64,000 bases of DNA from Acinetobacter rongchengensis. GTDB lineage: Bacteria > Pseudomonadota > Gammaproteobacteria > Pseudomonadales > Moraxellaceae. The notes under the pieces are model-generated. The model saw nothing but the letters and a program-made list of their open reading frames with translations. It was not told the origin of the DNA and searched no databases. Position 1 is the stretch's first letter; each line of letters begins with the position of its first letter. This document shows, piece after piece, positions 26,779 to 35,518 of the stretch. The translations under genes were made by a program, and so were the position numbers. The stretch lies in contig NZ_RAXT01000005.1 of assembly GCF_003611475.1 (NCBI RefSeq), positions 1 to 64,000 of the forward strand, given 5' to 3'.

Positions 26779-26980
26779 TCGAACCGAAGGTTAATCCTTA
26801 CATCTGACTTTAAACGGTAAGACTCCGCTACACATGATCATTTTTTTCAATAACTTACATTAGAGTTTATCCTGAACTGACATTAAATTAATTCTAAACA
26901 TCCTCGTTTTATAATTTATTTCTAAATTCATCACAACTCGTTTAAATTAAATAAATACGACCCAAAAAGCTGAGTGAAAT

Positions 26981-27703
26981 ATGAGAATCATTGGACATCG
27001 TGGCGCACGTGGCGAAGCACCTGAAAATACGTTGGGTGGATTTCAATATATCCGCGATTTAGGCATTCGTGCAGTTGAGTTTGATGTCCGACAGTTAAAA
27101 GATGATGAACTCATTATCATGCATGATGACAACTTCCTCAGAACCACAGCAATAGACCAAACCTTATATGATTTAGACAGCACCGAACTTGAACCTTATG
27201 ATCAAGCCAATATTTGGATAGATTGGGAAAAACAAATTACCCCAAGCCTAACTCAAAGTTTGAAAATCATGCATGATTTTGAACATATTGAAGTTGAAGT
27301 AAAAGCAGTTGAAACAGCACAACACGCTGAAAAAATAGTGATTGAATTACAAAAACAATTATTAGGTTTTGAAAATACAGCGGTCATCACCAGTTTTGAC
27401 CTGAAAATTCATCAAGCACTTCTTCAACAAAACAGTCATTTCAAACATGGTTTACTGATCGAAAAAGATATCGGAGAAAAAGCCATCGAACAGGCTTTAG
27501 CCTTAGAATGCTGCCAAATCGGCTGGATGAATCAATTGGCAACAGATGAGATCATTCAATCCACCCAAAAAGCCAATTTAAATGTCAGTGTATGGACCGT
27601 CAATGCACTTGAACGCGCTCAACATTTACGTGATTTGGGTATCAATGGCTTGATTACAGATTTTCCTAAAATGATGCAATTGGGGCTTGCACAAACTAAA
27701 TAA
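26981..27703 (+). CDS. Glycerophosphodiester phosphodiesterase (GDPD, UgpQ-like)
   Basis: Hydrolyses glycerophosphodiesters to glycerol-3-phosphate and alcohol. The metal-binding start IGHRGARGEAPENT, EFDVRQLKDDELIIMHDD and the VEVKAVE and WTVNA strands are those of a GDPD TIM barrel. At 240 residues without signal peptide it is the cytoplasmic UgpQ type rather than periplasmic GlpQ. It is monocistronic after the non-coding stretch. Confidence 0.92.
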   Translation: MRIIGHRGARGEAPENTLGGFQYIRDLGIRAVEFDVRQLKDDELIIMHDDNFLRTTAIDQTLYDLDSTELEPYDQANIWIDWEKQITPSLTQSLKIMHDFEHIEVEVKAVETAQHAEKIVIELQKQLLGFENTAVITSFDLKIHQALLQQNSHFKHGLLIEKDIGEKAIEQALALECCQIGWMNQLATDEIIQSTQKANLNVSVWTVNALERAQHLRDLGINGLITDFPKMMQLGLAQTK

Positions 27704-28031
27704 CATAAATCACTATTTTTCTTGGTTTATTATTATTTAGAATCAACAATTTAGAATTAAAGAATAGACATAGCATGTGTACTCAGTTTTTTACACATTT
27801 TTGACAATGAAATACGACTTTTGAACCATTCTTTTTTTCCGATTAAATCGATAAAATTCATGTTTTATTCTGTTACTGTTTTATACAATACAGATGTACA
27901 CTAATACTAGTGAACATCTGTTCGCTCATGCTAATATCCACGACTGTATAGCCTAGAAAAATACTGAAGCTATGCTTTCGATTTTACCTAATTATTTTAC
28001 CTAATTAAGGTTCTTAGGAGTGCTGTTGGAG
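27704..28031. other. Intergenic region upstream of the desaturase
   Basis: 328 bp with no gene. Its main content is the palindromic operator at 27890-27926 next to a TATACA box; the first 180 bp show nothing recognisable. Confidence 0.5.
27890..27926. promoter_or_regulatory. Palindromic operator upstream of the desaturase (DesT-like)
   Basis: Two overlapping palindromes: ACAGATGT...ACATCTGT (27890-27897, 27914-27921) with inner CACTA/TAGTG, and AGTGAACA TC TGTTCGCT (27909-27926, one mismatch). The second resembles, from memory, the operator bound by the TetR regulator DesT before Pseudomonas desaturase genes. It lies just downstream of TATACA (27882-27887), so a bound protein would block transcription. 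Confidence 0.55.
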
Positions 28032-29195
28032 ATGAATGCTCCCCTACCCAAAGCCCCAATAAATTGGATCGGTGTCTTTGCATTGGTTTTACTACCCATC
28101 ATTGCCGTGATTGCGATCCCTTTATATGCCTACCATCATGATTTTAGTATGGCGGCTTGGATTAGTTTATTCGTTTTACTTGGTTTCAGTAGCCTAGGTA
28201 TTACTGCTGGCTATCATCGTTTATGGGCACACCGTGCTTATGAGGCGACATTGCCACTCAAAATCATTCTCATGATCATGGGTACATTTGCAGTTCAAAA
28301 TAGTATTTTGTTTTGGGCTTCAGGTCACCGTACTCATCACCGTCATGTAGATGACGTCGAGCAAGATCCGTATTCAATTAATAATGGATTTTGGTTTGCG
28401 CATATTGGTTGGATGTTGCGTAACTACCCATCTTCTGAAAAGAACTATAAAAATGCACCCGATTTATTGAATGATAAAGTCGTGATGTTTCAGGACAAAT
28501 ATTACATTCCACTGGTGATTGTTGTTCATGCTGCAATCTTAATCCCTCTAGGTTGGGCTGTCGGTGATATGTGGGGTGTTTTATTGTTAGGCGGATTATT
28601 ACGCTTAATTATCAGCCACCACGTAACATTCTTTATTAACTCACTTTGCCATATGTGGGGCAAACGTCCTTATACTGACGAAAATACTGCACGTGATAAC
28701 TTTATTCTCGCTATCGCAACTTGGGGCGAGGGTTATCATAACTATCACCACATTTTCCAATACGACTATCGTAACGGTGTGAAATGGTGGCAGTATGATC
28801 CGACAAAATGGTTAATTTGGTCATGTTCTAAAGTCGGTTTAGCCAAAAACCTGCGCCGTATTCCAAACTTCAATATTAAAAAGGCTGAATTGGCGATGAA
28901 GTTTAAATATGCGCAACAAGATCTTGCCATTTATGGACATGATGTAAGTGCCGATATCATGGCAATGAAACAAAAAGTTGCTCAAGAATATGAAGCATTT
29001 ACCCATACCCTAAACGATTGGGCTTCATTGAAAGAACAAGAGCTTCAAGCCAAAAAAGCCTCTGTTGCTGAAAAAATCCACCAAATGGATGTGAAGTTAA
29101 AAGTTGATTTCCAATTGGTTGAACAAAAGCTAGCTTTCCACCGTGAACGTTTAGAAACCTTGATGCGCGGTATTAAAAAGAACGTGGTTTCTTAA
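28032..29195 (+). CDS. Acyl-CoA delta-9 desaturase
   Basis: Membrane di-iron desaturase introducing a cis double bond into saturated acyl chains. Three histidine boxes are intact: HRLWAH (62-67), HRTHH (99-103) and HNYHH (236-240), with paired TM segments between them. After about residue 280 a ~100-residue hydrophilic, probably coiled-coil tail (Lys/Glu/Gln-rich) follows, longer than in many bacterial desaturases. The ATG at 28032 is chosen; a GTG at 28020 and TTG at 28026 are alternatives. No reductase partner is adjacent. Confidence 0.9.
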   Translation: MNAPLPKAPINWIGVFALVLLPIIAVIAIPLYAYHHDFSMAAWISLFVLLGFSSLGITAGYHRLWAHRAYEATLPLKIILMIMGTFAVQNSILFWASGHRTHHRHVDDVEQDPYSINNGFWFAHIGWMLRNYPSSEKNYKNAPDLLNDKVVMFQDKYYIPLVIVVHAAILIPLGWAVGDMWGVLLLGGLLRLIISHHVTFFINSLCHMWGKRPYTDENTARDNFILAIATWGEGYHNYHHIFQYDYRNGVKWWQYDPTKWLIWSCSKVGLAKNLRRIPNFNIKKAELAMKFKYAQQDLAIYGHDVSADIMAMKQKVAQEYEAFTHTLNDWASLKEQELQAKKASVAEKIHQMDVKLKVDFQLVEQKLAFHRERLETLMRGIKKNVVS

Positions 29196-29212
29196 TCAAA
29201 TTTAAATAAATT

Positions 29213-29240
29213 GAAAAGCTCCGAAAGGGGCTTTTCTTTT
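29213..29240 (+). terminator. Rho-independent terminator of the desaturase gene
   Basis: AAAAGCTCC, loop GAAA, GGGGCTTTT and a T-rich tail. Confidence 0.85.
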
Positions 29241-29269
29241 ATCCTGAATCTTTAAAAAATGAGAATAAA

Positions 29270-29599
29270 ATGAACCTTAACAATATCCCCTTTGGCATTA
29301 CCAATTGGACTGAAATCCCAACCACACGCCACGAAGGCGAACAAGGTTATGCACTTTGGCGAACCCAACAATTTGATGATATACGAGTCCGAATTGTTGA
29401 ATATTCAAAGGATTACTTAGCCGATCATTGGTGTAGTAAGGGACATATTCTTTTCTGCTTAGAAGGTGAATTACGCACTGAACTTGAAGATGGAAGAATA
29501 TTTACACTAACTGCTGGAATGAGTTATCAAGTCGCAGATCATGCGGAAGCACATTGTTCGTCAACTTCGATAGGGGCAAAATTGTTTATTGTTGACTAA
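29270..29599 (+). CDS. DHCW-motif cupin-fold protein
   Basis: A 109-residue single-domain cupin. The central DHWCSKGHILFCLEGEL is the motif region after which these small cupins are named, and GRIFTLTAGMSYQVADHAEAH is the second cupin motif with two His. It probably binds a metal or small ligand; no enzyme activity is known to me for this family. It sits between the desaturase and selO with its own short gaps and no shared operon signal. Confidence 0.8.
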   Translation: MNLNNIPFGITNWTEIPTTRHEGEQGYALWRTQQFDDIRVRIVEYSKDYLADHWCSKGHILFCLEGELRTELEDGRIFTLTAGMSYQVADHAEAHCSSTSIGAKLFIVD

Positions 29600-29676
29600 A
29601 AAAGTTGGAATTATCCATAGCAATAAAACTTTGTTATATTGGAAAGGTCATGCCTACTCGATTGTGATCAACTACT

Positions 29677-31119
29677 ATGTATTTCAATTCACGTTATCCA
29701 TCACTCAATTCAAAGCTTTACCATGAACAAATGCCAGTGCCGCTTAAAGGCGCTAAAGCTGGACATTTTAATACCGCTCTAGCCAATGAGTTGCAATGGT
29801 CAGAAGATGAAAAAGCACAATGGATTGAAATTTGTAGCGGACAAAAAACCTTTCCTGAATTTCATCCATTGGCGATGGTCTATGCCGGTCATCAATTTGG
29901 TCAATGGGCGGGTCAATTGGGTGATGGTCGAGGCTTACTGATTGCTCAGATTTTAAATCAACAAGGTCAAACCATTGACTTACATTTAAAAGGTGCAGGC
30001 TCAACCCCCTACTCTCGCATGGGAGATGGTCGTGCCGTACTACGTTCCGTGATCCGTGAATATTTGGCAGGTCATGCGCTCAATGCACTCGGCGTGCCAT
30101 CAAGTAATGCCGTTGGATTCACCACATCTACACAAGGCGTACAACGTGAAAAATTGGAATTAGGTGCAATGATGTTACGCACTTCCGATTGTCATATTCG
30201 GTTAGGACATTTTGAATGGATTAATCAATACCAACCTGATTTATTGAATGAATTCACCCAAAAATGTATGGAATGGCACTATCCAGCGTGTTTAGAGGCT
30301 GAAAAACCTCTTGTCGCTTTTGCCAATAAAGTCATTCAAAACACAGCAATCATGATTGCCAAGTGGCAATTGGTCGGCTTTGCACATGGTGTAATGAATA
30401 CCGATAATTTAAATATCACAGGCTCAACTTTGGACTTTGGCCCTTACGGATTTATGGAGCGTTTCCGTCCCAATTGGATCAATAATCACAGTGATTACAA
30501 TGGGCGGTATACTTACCAAAATCAACCGAGTATTGCACATTGGAATCTTTGGAACTGGTTAAACAACTTAGTGCCATTGGCCAAAACAGAAGAAAAAGAG
30601 CAATTTAAACAAGATTTAGTTGAATGCTTAGAACAGTTTGAACCGACATTTTTAGAACATTATACGTTGGGACTGTGTCAAAAAATGGGGCTTCCAAGCT
30701 TCCATAAAGACAGTTTCGATTGTGCTATGGCTTTTTTAAGAGTGATGCAATCTGAACAGCTCGATTACACAGACAGCTTTATTCGCTTACAGAATAAGCA
30801 ATATGAAGCGATAAAAGATGATTGTTTGGATCGTCATCAATTCGAAGTATTCCTCACACAATATCAAAGTATTCGTGAAAATCAGGATACTGAGGTGCTT
30901 GATGCTGAAATGTTTAAAGCCAATCCTATTTATATCTTGCGTAATCATATGGCACAGAAAGCCATTGAACTGGCGGAACGTGGTGATTTTTCAGAAGTAG
31001 AACGTTTATTTAAATTACTCAGTCAGCCATTTATCAAACAAGCTGATTTAGAAAAATCAGAAGATTTAGCGCCATTACCAAGTGATGTTCCAGAGGTGAT
31101 GGTCAGTTGTTCATCTTAA
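29677..31119 (+). CDS. selO: Protein adenylyltransferase SelO (YdiU)
   Basis: Pseudokinase-fold enzyme that transfers AMP to Ser/Thr/Tyr of redox-related proteins. The nucleotide-binding segments GDGRGLLIAQ, LHLKGAGSTPYSRMGDGRAVLRS and the metal-binding HGVMNTDNLNI and LDFGPYGFM are present. The chain ends in Cys-Ser-Ser (478-480), the position of selenocysteine in eukaryotic SelO, and this Cys is conserved in bacterial forms as a redox switch. The 480 residues match the family. Confidence 0.96.
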   Translation: MYFNSRYPSLNSKLYHEQMPVPLKGAKAGHFNTALANELQWSEDEKAQWIEICSGQKTFPEFHPLAMVYAGHQFGQWAGQLGDGRGLLIAQILNQQGQTIDLHLKGAGSTPYSRMGDGRAVLRSVIREYLAGHALNALGVPSSNAVGFTTSTQGVQREKLELGAMMLRTSDCHIRLGHFEWINQYQPDLLNEFTQKCMEWHYPACLEAEKPLVAFANKVIQNTAIMIAKWQLVGFAHGVMNTDNLNITGSTLDFGPYGFMERFRPNWINNHSDYNGRYTYQNQPSIAHWNLWNWLNNLVPLAKTEEKEQFKQDLVECLEQFEPTFLEHYTLGLCQKMGLPSFHKDSFDCAMAFLRVMQSEQLDYTDSFIRLQNKQYEAIKDDCLDRHQFEVFLTQYQSIRENQDTEVLDAEMFKANPIYILRNHMAQKAIELAERGDFSEVERLFKLLSQPFIKQADLEKSEDLAPLPSDVPEVMVSCSS

Positions 31120-31176
31120 AAATGCCAGTGAATAACCTAATGTCAATCAGTTAAGCATTTTTAAATCCATCCCCTT

Positions 31177-31214
31177 GCGGAGCATGCTCCTCACCTTTTT
31201 CAAAGGAGGGAGTA
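31177..31214. repeat. Degenerate palindromic intergenic element between selO and the barrel gene
   Basis: Contains the perfect GGAGCATGCTCC (31189-31200) and a CTCC...GGAG pair; wording similar to the GGAGG-rich element near trpB (ATCC..CCC...CTCC..CTTTTT..AAAGGAGGG). Confidence 0.4.
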
Positions 31215-31314
31215 TCAATAATCAAAAGTTACTCTTAACTGATCAGCATTAGGGCGAAAAGCACGCTTTTTTAATCGCTTATTTATTTTAAAAATCAGTT
31301 TTTTAAAAGCTGTA

Positions 31315-32388
31315 TTACCAAAAATATTGGCCATATAAATACGTACTAAAACGGTGGGCATCATTGCTGGCTAAATCATCTGTCAAATATTTCAAACCGA
31401 AGTTTTTATGCTGTACAGATACACCTAAAGAATGTGTCTGTGGCTCTATATGTATGCCGTATTTGAGTAGTGTAGTCTGCCAAAAGCCATTCAATTGCGC
31501 CAAAGTTAAATACTGGTTTGAAAAACCACTGAGACTAATACTCCAAGGGTTTACATCGGATGTATAGGTAATTTCAGAATTGATTTTAAACGGTAATTTT
31601 TGTTTATATTGCTTGGTTTTACTCAACTGTCCAGACAAATCCATACGTGGGCGGCTGTTCTGATCATAGGTAATACTATATTTTGTAAATGGTGCATTGT
31701 CCCAATACAAATAGCTAAAAACATCTTCAGCTTGAAAATAAAGATCCCAATTTTTGCCAATTTTACCTTTTAAGCCAAAATCCAAGGCATAGCCATAGCC
31801 CTTATCCGTTTTGCCATTCCAACCCAATTCATCTTCTTTTAATGCAGGCTCATCATAACTATAGTTCAAATGACCGTTCAACCAACTGACTCGATCCATC
31901 AGTTCAGGCATATTTGTGGTTTGACCACGTGCCTGAAATGTGCCATCAACATAATGACGCCCGATCAGTGCGGTTACCCCAGTCACAACAGTCCAATTGG
32001 GGTGAATATCCCAATCATAGCCAAATCGTGTTCCAACGGTATCGACATGTTGTGCTTCTAATTCCAATGCATAACTTGAATTCGCATCGATAAGCTGATC
32101 ATTTTGAATTTGATAATATAATTTTGCCATGTCTTCACTAAAACGTAATTGGTAGTCATAAGACCATACCCAACCGATCGTCCAGTGATCTTGTTGCGTT
32201 TCAAGTTTCATTTTGCCCGAAGCAAAGGCATTCTTGCCCTTTTCCAAATGTGGGCTATCCCAATCATTCAAAAAGGCATGGACTGAAACAGGATCGCTAT
32301 ACAATTCTGCATTCAATGAAAACTGTGCCGATTTTTCTGCAACACATACGCTAGGAAGCAAGGTTAGAAATATAAGATTTTTATTCAT
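31315..32388 (-). CDS. Predicted outer-membrane beta-barrel protein
   Basis: The ATG at 32388 gives a signal peptide (MNKNLIFLTLLPSVCVAEKS). The ~340-residue mature chain alternates hydrophobic and polar residues with many aromatic girdle residues (SLNAELYSD, WTIGWVWSYDYQLRF, YALDFGLKGKIGKNWDLYFQAEDVFSYLYWD) and ends in an aromatic residue (LYGQYFW), the BAM recognition feature. I count roughly 14-16 candidate strands. No known family is recognised. It is downstream of the lipoprotein gene by 49 bp on the same strand, so the two are probably an operon. Confidence 0.75.
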   Translation of the reverse strand: MNKNLIFLTLLPSVCVAEKSAQFSLNAELYSDPVSVHAFLNDWDSPHLEKGKNAFASGKMKLETQQDHWTIGWVWSYDYQLRFSEDMAKLYYQIQNDQLIDANSSYALELEAQHVDTVGTRFGYDWDIHPNWTVVTGVTALIGRHYVDGTFQARGQTTNMPELMDRVSWLNGHLNYSYDEPALKEDELGWNGKTDKGYGYALDFGLKGKIGKNWDLYFQAEDVFSYLYWDNAPFTKYSITYDQNSRPRMDLSGQLSKTKQYKQKLPFKINSEITYTSDVNPWSISLSGFSNQYLTLAQLNGFWQTTLLKYGIHIEPQTHSLGVSVQHKNFGLKYLTDDLASNDAHRFSTYLYGQYFW

Positions 32389-32437
32389 TTCATATAAAAG
32401 AAGACAGCGCATGCTGTCCTCTTCTCACAAGTCTAAG

Positions 32438-33853
32438 TTATGGAGTGATATAAACAACGGTGTCATCAATAAATTTCACAACATATTGCTCTGAAGAATT
32501 TTTGCTGATTGTCCCATAACTTGTCGTTCCGACTTTTACATCAACCGTATTAAACTTTTGAATATCCGCAATTTGAACAAATGCACCATTTTCATGCTTG
32601 ATCACACTGCTGACCACAGGTTTTTCTTGAGTAATATCTTGTGAAACAAACTCAATATTCAATGCATTTTTATCAACCGCAACGGCAACATTTGCAGTAC
32701 CTTTTAAATATTCAGCACGTTTGGCAGTCACATTAAGACTAAATGGCGTCGGCGTTGCATTCGCACCTTTTAATTTACCTGACAATTTAACGGCTAAATC
32801 AGCATTAATAAAATTAAGCGCAGTTTCATGACCCGCACTAATATCAATGACTTTTGATAAATCATTATTGAGTTTAATACTTGCATCAAGATCCAATACT
32901 TCTTGTAAATATGAAACCTGACCTTTTAAAACCAGCTCAGATGGGATTAATTGTTCAATTGTGGATTGACCATTAGAGAACTTAACCGTTTTGGCTGAAG
33001 ATGAAACTTCACTCAATGTTGCTTTTACATCTGCACTTTCAAAGACTAAACCTTTTAATTGTAAAGACGCTTGATTTGGCAAAGTCTCTTGATTTTCCAA
33101 AGTATTGGAAACTGGATGTACCAACTTAGCCGTACTGTCTGCAGTAAAACTAAATTTAGCCTTTTGCTGTGCCGCATTGATTACTTCAATCGCACCACCA
33201 TTGGCGATTTTAAAATTATAAGTACTTTGATTTGCAATAAAAGGAGCTTCAAGCACAAGATTGGTCACGTTTACTTTGGCTTGGTTTGCATAAACAAAGT
33301 TTTCTTTATTGGTCAACCAATCTGGGTTATCCCAATCCCATGCATTTGGCTCTTTAAATTCATCCCAGTATGCAACATCAGCAGAACCTGTGACTTTAAT
33401 TGAACTACTGGTTACCTGAATCTGTAATGTATTATTTTTTACGTCATATCCTAGAGGATATTGATTTTTAATCGCATCCTGTTTTAACAATAGCTCTAAT
33501 TCAGCCGCACTGTATTGCTTAGTTTGACCTTGTGCGTCTTCCATAGCAAGTTCCGCAAGCGTAGTCACGATATCAGCGGCACGACCTAAATCAGAAGCAG
33601 TATTATTGATCACTTCGACTGGTGCTTTATAATTATCCGCAATATCTTGAAAACCATCATAATATGAAATAATTGCTTTGGTTGTTGCAATCAATTGTTT
33701 TGCTTTGTCCAAATCTGAAACAGGTGTAGTGACACTACCTCCTCCTGTTGCACCGCCATTTGATGAACTATCACCACCAGATGAGCCACCGCCTCCGCAG
33801 GCAACTAAAGCAGAACTGCACATAATCACCAGTAATGTTTTTTTAAATAACAT
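32438..33853 (-). CDS. Hypothetical large lipoprotein paired with the barrel protein
   Basis: A 471-residue lipoprotein: lipobox LVAC at residues 16-19, then a Gly/Ser-rich tether (GGGGSSGGDSSSNGG). The rest has a short helical part (about 45-120) and then many beta strands built from repeated amphipathic segments (LQLKGLVFESADVKATLS, LVLKGQVSYLQEVLDLDASI, LAVKLSGKLKG). This layout is reminiscent of lipid- or polymer-handling envelope proteins but I do not recognise a domain. The partner barrel immediately downstream suggests a joint outer-membrane function. Confidence 0.75.
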   Translation of the reverse strand: MLFKKTLLVIMCSSALVACGGGGSSGGDSSSNGGATGGGSVTTPVSDLDKAKQLIATTKAIISYYDGFQDIADNYKAPVEVINNTASDLGRAADIVTTLAELAMEDAQGQTKQYSAAELELLLKQDAIKNQYPLGYDVKNNTLQIQVTSSSIKVTGSADVAYWDEFKEPNAWDWDNPDWLTNKENFVYANQAKVNVTNLVLEAPFIANQSTYNFKIANGGAIEVINAAQQKAKFSFTADSTAKLVHPVSNTLENQETLPNQASLQLKGLVFESADVKATLSEVSSSAKTVKFSNGQSTIEQLIPSELVLKGQVSYLQEVLDLDASIKLNNDLSKVIDISAGHETALNFINADLAVKLSGKLKGANATPTPFSLNVTAKRAEYLKGTANVAVAVDKNALNIEFVSQDITQEKPVVSSVIKHENGAFVQIADIQKFNTVDVKVGTTSYGTISKNSSEQYVVKFIDDTVVYITP

Positions 33854-34262
33854 GAGATACCCTTTTGTTATGAATATATAAAAAGTAATTTTTCGTAAAT
33901 ATAAAGCTTGCTCAAAATATATTGTAATTCACATAGTTTCAACAAAAATATGAATAAATCACTAAAATTATTTTAAAAATATATACTTAGATAAACCAAT
34001 CAATTAAAAGGTATAAAATTCATTCAATTTTTTTATAAAATCAACGATATCAATAACCACTGAATTCATAAAATATTCATCTATTATAATTTTAAATGTC
34101 ATCCATACCATTTCAACGATCGATTAGACTTACCCACAAATTCTGTGGATAACCATGTGTTTATCCACAGGATAAATCCACAATCACAAATCAACTACAG
34201 CTTTTACATTTAAAATGAATAAAATTTATACAATACATGTTTTTATATAATTATCAGTAACA
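33854..34262. other. Divergent intergenic region with DnaA-box cluster
   Basis: 409 bp, very AT-rich, without a gene. The only distinct content is the DnaA-box cluster at 34130-34182. Confidence 0.5.
34130..34182. promoter_or_regulatory. DnaA-box cluster A
   Basis: Two perfect 9-mers in inverted orientation, TGTGGATAA (34144-34152) and TTATCCACA (34161-34169), are flanked by near-matches TTACCCACA (34130-34138, one mismatch) and AAATCCACA (34174-34182). TTATCCACA is the consensus high-affinity DnaA site. The same arrangement recurs 1.3 kb away at 35455-35494. Confidence 0.65.
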
Positions 34263-34862
34263 ATGAATAAGAAATATATCTTTTTCAGTATCGTCATTCT
34301 TACACTGATTCTTTCGGCTACGCTAATCTATGAAAAGTTTAATCACTTTATCCCGACAGCAGAAGCAAGCATTCAGGTACAGAATTTTACTGATCAGCAA
34401 ATCAAAAAGATCCGTCAAACCACACCGATTAGTGAAGTAAAAGTCTATAAAACCGAACGACTGGTAAAACTAATGCATGGTGATCAAACCATTCAAACTT
34501 ATCCAATCCGTTTGGGTTTTACCCCTGTTGGACATAAAGTTCAGGAAGGTGATGGTAAAACACCTGAAGGGCAATATATTTTAGATTGGCGAAACCCCAA
34601 CAGCGTGTTTTATAAATCATTACATGTATCATATCCAAATGTACAAGATCAAAAAAAAGCACAACGACTCGGCGTTTCTCCGGGAGGTGATATTATGATT
34701 CATGGTTCTGCAACTACCGCACAGATACAAAAATTGCCCAGTTTAATGCGCTATTTACCACGCAATGATTGGACATGGGGCTGTATCGCTGTTAGAAATG
34801 TCGATATGGATGAAATATGGAACTTGGTCGATGATGGAACCATCATTACGATTTATCCATAA
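34263..34862 (+). CDS. L,D-transpeptidase (YkuD) family protein
   Basis: Membrane-anchored (hydrophobic segment 5-23, no clear cleavage site) periplasmic protein of 199 residues. From about residue 55 the YkuD domain is complete: KVYKTERLVKLMHGDQ, the glycine-rich DGKTPEGQY, the His in DIMIHGS and the catalytic Cys in WTWGCIAVRN. It should form 3-3 peptidoglycan cross-links or attach proteins to peptidoglycan. The canonical SHGC is replaced by TWGC, a variation seen in many family members. It starts 80 bp after DnaA cluster A. Confidence 0.88.
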   Translation: MNKKYIFFSIVILTLILSATLIYEKFNHFIPTAEASIQVQNFTDQQIKKIRQTTPISEVKVYKTERLVKLMHGDQTIQTYPIRLGFTPVGHKVQEGDGKTPEGQYILDWRNPNSVFYKSLHVSYPNVQDQKKAQRLGVSPGGDIMIHGSATTAQIQKLPSLMRYLPRNDWTWGCIAVRNVDMDEIWNLVDDGTIITIYP

Positions 34863-34894
34863 GCTATTGTTAATCCAAATAGAATGAGAATGTC

Positions 34895-35275
34895 ATGACA
34901 GGTGATGAAATAGAAAAATTAGCAATTACCATTGCACTGAAAATGCCAAAGGCAGAACTGGATTACCCTTTTGGTGAAGACATCAAAGTGATTAAAATCA
35001 TGGATAAAATGTTCATGCTCAGCACTTCATTGCAGGGGAATAAAATGATCAATTTAAAAGTTCAACCTGATGATGGTGAAATGTTACGAGACGCTTATCC
35101 ATCTATTCGAGCTGGCTATCATATGAATAAAAGACATTGGATTACAATTTATGCAGGAGAACTCATCACACCTGAATTGATTGAGGATTTAGTACAAAGC
35201 TCTTATGCGTTGGTTGTTAATAAACTGACTAAAGCACAAAAACAGGTCTTAGACATCCACCGTCAAATTAAATAA
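34895..35275 (+). CDS. MmcQ/YjbR family protein
   Basis: A 126-residue protein with the YjbR layout: an N-terminal helix, PKAELDYPFGEDIKVIKI, MFMLSTSLQGNKMINLKVQPDDGEMLRDAYPSIRAGYHMNKRHWITIY and an ending helical pair. The fold is CyaY-like and often described as DNA-binding, but the function is not established. It is 32 bp downstream of the L,D-transpeptidase gene and probably co-transcribed. Confidence 0.88.
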   Translation: MTGDEIEKLAITIALKMPKAELDYPFGEDIKVIKIMDKMFMLSTSLQGNKMINLKVQPDDGEMLRDAYPSIRAGYHMNKRHWITIYAGELITPELIEDLVQSSYALVVNKLTKAQKQVLDIHRQIK

Positions 35276-35454
35276 AGTGATTGAGAATAAAAAGCAGACT
35301 TAAATAAAACCATTATGATGTCAGCATTCTTAATCTAAAATTACTTTTATTAGATAGATAATCAGATAAAAACCTATTACCAACTAGAATAAAAAAATAA
35401 ACTACTGTTTATATGTCCATTTATTCAACAATAAATTTTAGAGTTATTCACTTT

Positions 35455-35494
35455 TACCCACAAATTCTGTGGATAAACCTGTGTTTATCCACAA
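35455..35494. promoter_or_regulatory. DnaA-box cluster B
   Basis: TTACCCACA (35455-35463), TGTGGATAA (35469-35477) and TTATCCACA (35486-35494) repeat the first three boxes of cluster A with similar spacing. The inverted arms are longer here: TGTGGATAAAC and GTTTATCCACA are perfectly complementary around CTGT. It lies between the yjbR and baeR 3' ends. Confidence 0.65.
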
Positions 35495-35518
35495 TCCAAA
35501 ACAAATAATGATGAAAAG

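Larger units (their letters stand above)
26319..26980. other. 662-bp non-coding stretch rich in inverted repeats
   Basis: No ORF or tRNA is found. Four separate palindromic structures fill 26326-26778 and are listed individually; 26780-26980 shows nothing notable. The density of perfect arms is far above that of the other intergenic regions here. Confidence 0.6.

Noticed and set aside
26581..26980. tRNA or protein gene in the non-coding stretch
   Set aside because: No cloverleaf, no T-arm GTTCRANYC in context and no ORF with ribosome site; only palindromic elements are visible.
34130..35494. Chromosomal origin (oriC)
   Set aside because: Only three or four boxes per cluster, no dnaA/dnaN/gidA/rpmH neighbourhood and no typical DUE with repeated 13-mers that I can support.
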